Shown piece after piece: positions 61,520 to 64,000 of a DNA stretch of 64,000 nt (positions within the stretch are counted from its first letter, which is position 1; each line of letters opens with the position of its first letter). The stretch lies in the NCBI GenBank assembly GCA_024276075.1, contig JAJRXX010000033.1:1-64000 (forward strand), read 5' to 3'. Source of the stretch: Planctomycetota bacterium. GTDB lineage: Bacteria; Planctomycetota; Phycisphaerae; Phycisphaerales; Phycisphaeraceae. The notes below the pieces were generated by a model. It searched no databases. It saw only the letters and a program-made list of their open reading frames with translations, and was not told the DNA's origin. The position numbers and the translations under genes are program-made.

Positions 61520-62383
61520 ATGGTTAACAGGATTGGTAAGCAGATATCGGGCTTGGCTGCTGTTGCGGTCTTGGTTACAGGCTCTGCTGCGTCGGCGATT
61601 GTTATTCAGCCGGGTGAGGCGGATAGCAAAGATGTCTTTACTTATCAGCTAGCAGTACCCAACCAAGGGTTTGGAATTTCGGGTACTCCCAACACCACGA
61701 ATATGGATACCGATTCGTTGGCTACAACGAATCCAACAAGTACTGTGGGTGCTTTATTGGGTACAGCGGCGACCAGTGTGATAGATCATGCCTCTCTCAC
61801 TGGTAGTAGTGTGCCTATTTTCACGGGTAATAACACACATACGTGGATCCAGTTTGCTCTGCCGTCGGGGGTCGCGGCTGGTGATGTGGTCAGTGCGACA
61901 CTGAACCTTTACGCGCTTGACGGCTTGGCGGCGACCGGTGCATTTGATAATCCAGCACCTGGGCAGGAAGTGACGACCCGTGTTTTTGAGGTTAACTCAG
62001 CGTGGGATGAGCAAATCGTCACATGGAACAATGCGTCATTGCCGGGTAGCCTTACTTCCGTTACTGAAGTAACGCAGAATGCGGTTGACACGTGGGTCAA
62101 CTTCGACGTCACCGGGACGGTCCAGGACTGGCTTTCCGGTGCGAAGGTCAATAATGGCTTTTTCCTCGATCAAAAAGAGGTCGTTTTTTCCAGTGCAACA
62201 GGATTGAGCGGTTTGGAGAGTGTGGTCGCGTCGCTGTACGCGTCATCTGCTTGGGCTGATCCCAATCTGCGGCCGTATCTTGAGATTAGGTTGGTGCCTG
62301 AGCCGTCCTCACTGGCTTTGACGGGTATCGGGATTGGTTTGTTCGCTGCTGCTCGTCGTCGGCGACAGGCGTTTACTGCTTAA
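61520..62383 (+). CDS. PEP-CTERM protein with a DNRLRE-type domain
   Basis: I start at the ATG at 61520, which has GGAAGGA seven to ten bases upstream; earlier in-frame starts (61493, 61502) lack one. A Sec signal peptide (residues 1-26, ending GSAASA) is followed by a beta-rich domain with WIQFALPSGVAAGDVVSATLNLYAL and a later WVNFDVTGTVQDWLSG, as in DNRLRE secreted proteins. The C-terminus is a PEP-CTERM sorting signal: VPEPSSLAL, a hydrophobic stretch GIGIGLFAAA and RRRR. It should be a substrate of the exosortase at 21999. A terminator follows the stop. Confidence 0.92.
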   Translation: MVNRIGKQISGLAAVAVLVTGSAASAIVIQPGEADSKDVFTYQLAVPNQGFGISGTPNTTNMDTDSLATTNPTSTVGALLGTAATSVIDHASLTGSSVPIFTGNNTHTWIQFALPSGVAAGDVVSATLNLYALDGLAATGAFDNPAPGQEVTTRVFEVNSAWDEQIVTWNNASLPGSLTSVTEVTQNAVDTWVNFDVTGTVQDWLSGAKVNNGFFLDQKEVVFSSATGLSGLESVVASLYASSAWADPNLRPYLEIRLVPEPSSLALTGIGIGLFAAARRRRQAFTA

Positions 62384-62405
62384 AATATAAAACAATAGGT
62401 TTTCC

Positions 62406-62452
62406 AAAAAAATAGACTGCGGTGCCTTTCTCGGGTGCCGCAGTCTATTTAA
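62406..62452. terminator. Bidirectional intrinsic terminator
   Basis: A 13-bp stem (AAATAGACTGCGG, 62410-62422, with CCGCAGTCTATTT, 62438-62450) has an A-run before and a T-rich end after it. It lies 22 bases after the PEP-CTERM stop and could stop transcripts from both sides. Confidence 0.72.
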
Positions 62453-62455
62453 TTA

Positions 62456-62560
62456 TAGAGCAACTTGCGTAATTATTCTCCATCTCCCCAAGAAGAAGGC
62501 AGGTCAATGACCTGCCCTACTCCAGAACTGACATGGCGATTATTTATGCAAGGTACTCTA
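62456..62560. repeat. Family B element (105 bp), copy 3
   Basis: It is nearly identical to 46099-46203, with the same GGCAGGTCA/TGACCTGCC hairpin (62498-62516). Its last TA is shared with the first TA of the family A element that follows. Confidence 0.78.
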
Positions 62561-62684
62561 GAGCAACTGGCGTCAATATTCGCCATCTTGATTGAACCGC
62601 AGGTGTAACAAACATCTGTATTTCACGGCTTGCAAGCAAGCCGTGCCACCCGGTCAATGGAGATTAATTACGCCAAGTGCTCTA
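62559..62684. repeat. Family A element (126 bp), copy 6
   Basis: The left end, the CACGGCTTG hairpin and the variant right end CGCCAAGTGCTCTA (as in copy 4) are all present. After 62684 the last 20 bases are repeated with one inserted T (ATTACGCCAAGTGCTTCTA, to 62703). This brings the repeat to within two bases of the ychF stop. Confidence 0.83.
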
Positions 62685-62705
62685 ATTACGCCAAGTGCTT
62701 CTAGG

Positions 62706-63815
62706 CTATACGTTGAACAGGAAATGGCAGATATCGCCGTCCTGAACGATGTAGGATTTCCCCTCAACGCGTAGTTTGCCCGCGGCTTTGATGGCGGCTT
62801 CGGTTTTGTGTTGTTCAAGGTCGTCGACGCAGTAGACCTCGACGCGGATGAAGCCGCGTTCAAAGTCGCTGTGGATGACGCCCGCAGCTTTGGGGGCTGT
62901 TGAGCCGACTGATAGGGTCCACGCCCGAATTTCCTTAGGCCCCGCAGTGAAATAGCTGTGCAGGTCCAGCAGGCTGTAGGCAGCCCGTGCGAGTGATGCG
63001 AGGGCGGGCTCGTCTAAACCGAGGCTCTCTAGCATTTCTCGTCGATCGGTGTCATCCAACTCGCGTAGCTCGCTTTCGATTTTGGCGCATACGGGCACGA
63101 CGGTTCCACCATCCTCAGCGGCTCGCTGGCGTACGTGTTTTGCCAAGGTGCCTTGGCCTAGGAGGTCTGACTCGTCGACGTTGGCGACGTAAAGCACAGG
63201 CTTGGCGGTCAGTAGCGACAGGCTCTTGAGCTCCTTTTGGGCTTCGGGCGTATCGAAGGTTTGGTTGGCTGCTTGCAGGAGTCTGCGTACGGGTCGGCCC
63301 TCGGCTAGGGCTTTGTGACATTGCTCGAGCAGTTCGACGCGGAGCTTGGCTTGCTTGTCTCCAGTGCGTGCGAGGCGTTTGGATTTATCCAGAGTATTTT
63401 CGACGGTTTGAAGATCGGCGAGCATCAATTCTGTTTCGATCGTGTCGATGTCACGCAGTGGGTCGGCTTCGCCGTCGACGTGCACCACGTCGGGGTCCTC
63501 AAAGCAGCGTACGACGTGCAGGATGGCGTCTACGCTACGGATATGCGACAGGAATTGGTTACCCAGTCCTTCGCCTTGGCTGGCGCCTCGGACGAGGCCT
63601 GCGATATCCACCAGCCGCAGCGAGGCGGGGATGATCTTTTCGGTGGGGATGTGCTCGTTGATTTTGTTTAAGCGAGGATCGGGCACGGGGACGACGCCGA
63701 CGTTGGGCTCGATGGTGCAGAACGGGTAATTTTCACTGGCGATGCCGGCGGCGGTCAACGCGTTAAAGAGTGTGCTCTTGCCGACGTTAGGTAGCCCGAC
63801 GATTCCTGCTTCCAT
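62706..63815 (-). CDS. ychF: YchF/OLA1-type P-loop ATPase
   Basis: The 369-residue protein has [17 protein letters not shown] (P-loop), [13 protein letters not shown] (switch I), [21 protein letters not shown] and YVANVDESD. In the last, NVDE replaces the guanine-specific NKxD, as in YchF proteins, which prefer ATP. A C-terminal TGS domain ([29 protein letters not shown]) completes the family layout. It interacts with ribosomes and stress responses in other bacteria. The start ATG at 63815 and the length are standard. No neighbour on the same strand is close. Confidence 0.95.
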   Translation of the reverse strand: MEAGIVGLPNVGKSTLFNALTAAGIASENYPFCTIEPNVGVVPVPDPRLNKINEHIPTEKIIPASLRLVDIAGLVRGASQGEGLGNQFLSHIRSVDAILHVVRCFEDPDVVHVDGEADPLRDIDTIETELMLADLQTVENTLDKSKRLARTGDKQAKLRVELLEQCHKALAEGRPVRRLLQAANQTFDTPEAQKELKSLSLLTAKPVLYVANVDESDLLGQGTLAKHVRQRAAEDGGTVVPVCAKIESELRELDDTDRREMLESLGLDEPALASLARAAYSLLDLHSYFTAGPKEIRAWTLSVGSTAPKAAGVIHSDFERGFIRVEVYCVDDLEQHKTEAAIKAAGKLRVEGKSYIVQDGDICHFLFNV

Positions 63816-63881
63816 GGCTATTAAGTACCCCGATTTGTGATCTTATAGGCGTCCGGTCAAAGACCTGGGATCATACCAGCC

Positions 63882-63989
63882 ATACGCATTCGCGTATGTT
63901 GTGATTGCGTCATATTAGACATAAATATTTGTAACATCTGACCCCACGTACAAGGACAGTAGGGCAATACTTGTGGTGATTGGTATCAC
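63882..63989. repeat. Palindrome-led repeat module, copy 2
   Basis: It starts ATACGCATTCGCGTAT (63882-63897) and follows the module at 16206 through ATAAATATTTG, AAGGACAGTAGGGCAA and TTGGTATCAC. Here no ATG follows at the end, so the module is not a coding feature. It lies upstream of ychF on the opposite strand. Confidence 0.6.
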
Positions 63990-64000
63990 TGGCGAGGGAG

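Noticed and set aside
17619-62703. CRISPR array
   Set aside because: The repeats are kilobases apart, 103-126 bp long with terminal inverted repeats, and have no regular spacers or cas genes.

Overview
The window looks like chromosome of a planctomycete, most likely of the Phycisphaerae type. This is inferred from an exosortase/EpsI/PEP-CTERM system beside a sulfated-polysaccharide cluster, many GTG/TTG starts, weak Shine-Dalgarno sites, and short hairpin repeats between genes. No species is claimed. I found no rRNA, tRNA, CRISPR array, transposase or phage gene.

Positions 1-35134, nearly all on the + strand, form one large exopolysaccharide locus. It holds a Wzx-type flippase, a Wzy/O-antigen-ligase-like protein, three PAPS-dependent sulfotransferases, four GT2/WecG-type and two GT4-type glycosyltransferases counted with their neighbours, and a 2OG-Fe(II) oxygenase. 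A tightly overlapping block (11004-16092) encodes a full GDP-D-glycero-alpha-D-manno-heptose pathway (hddA, gmhA, hddC, gmhB) with two SDR epimerases. Next come a methyltransferase, a degenerate nucleotidyltransferase-like protein, the exosortase, EpsI, a Wzc-like co-polymerase/P-loop protein, the priming sugar-phosphate transferase, a 1394-residue TPR protein and a coiled-coil protein. Together they would make, sulfate, polymerise and export a heptose-containing polysaccharide and sort PEP-CTERM proteins to the cell surface. One PEP-CTERM protein lies at 61520-62383.

Positions 35292-42823 hold an arginine succinyltransferase (AST) operon on the minus strand (M20 hydrolase, class III aminotransferase, astA, astD, astB), converging on a DUF1338 gene. 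The M20 hydrolase occupies the place of the usual astE. Positions 43126-49141 hold a sodium:solute symporter, a CBM9-like lipoprotein, pheA and two multipass membrane proteins. Positions 49506-63815 are mostly housekeeping: a UbiD-family decarboxylase, proC, tyrA, accA, an hsp20-lon pair, folE2, a glutaredoxin-like protein, an MFS-PlsC fusion, the PEP-CTERM protein and ychF.

The intergenic spaces carry several families of short non-coding elements. The clearest is a TA-flanked, terminal-inverted-repeat element of exactly 126 bp in six copies, with 103-115 bp relatives. These elements nest in or abut one another, and their ends supply the stop codons of three genes. Another group shares an ATACGCA/TGCGTAT palindrome. 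The most unusual protein is the Wzc-like one at 23571-26036, which appears to carry an MshEN-like (GspE N-terminal) insert inside its P-loop domain and lacks a tyrosine-rich tail.
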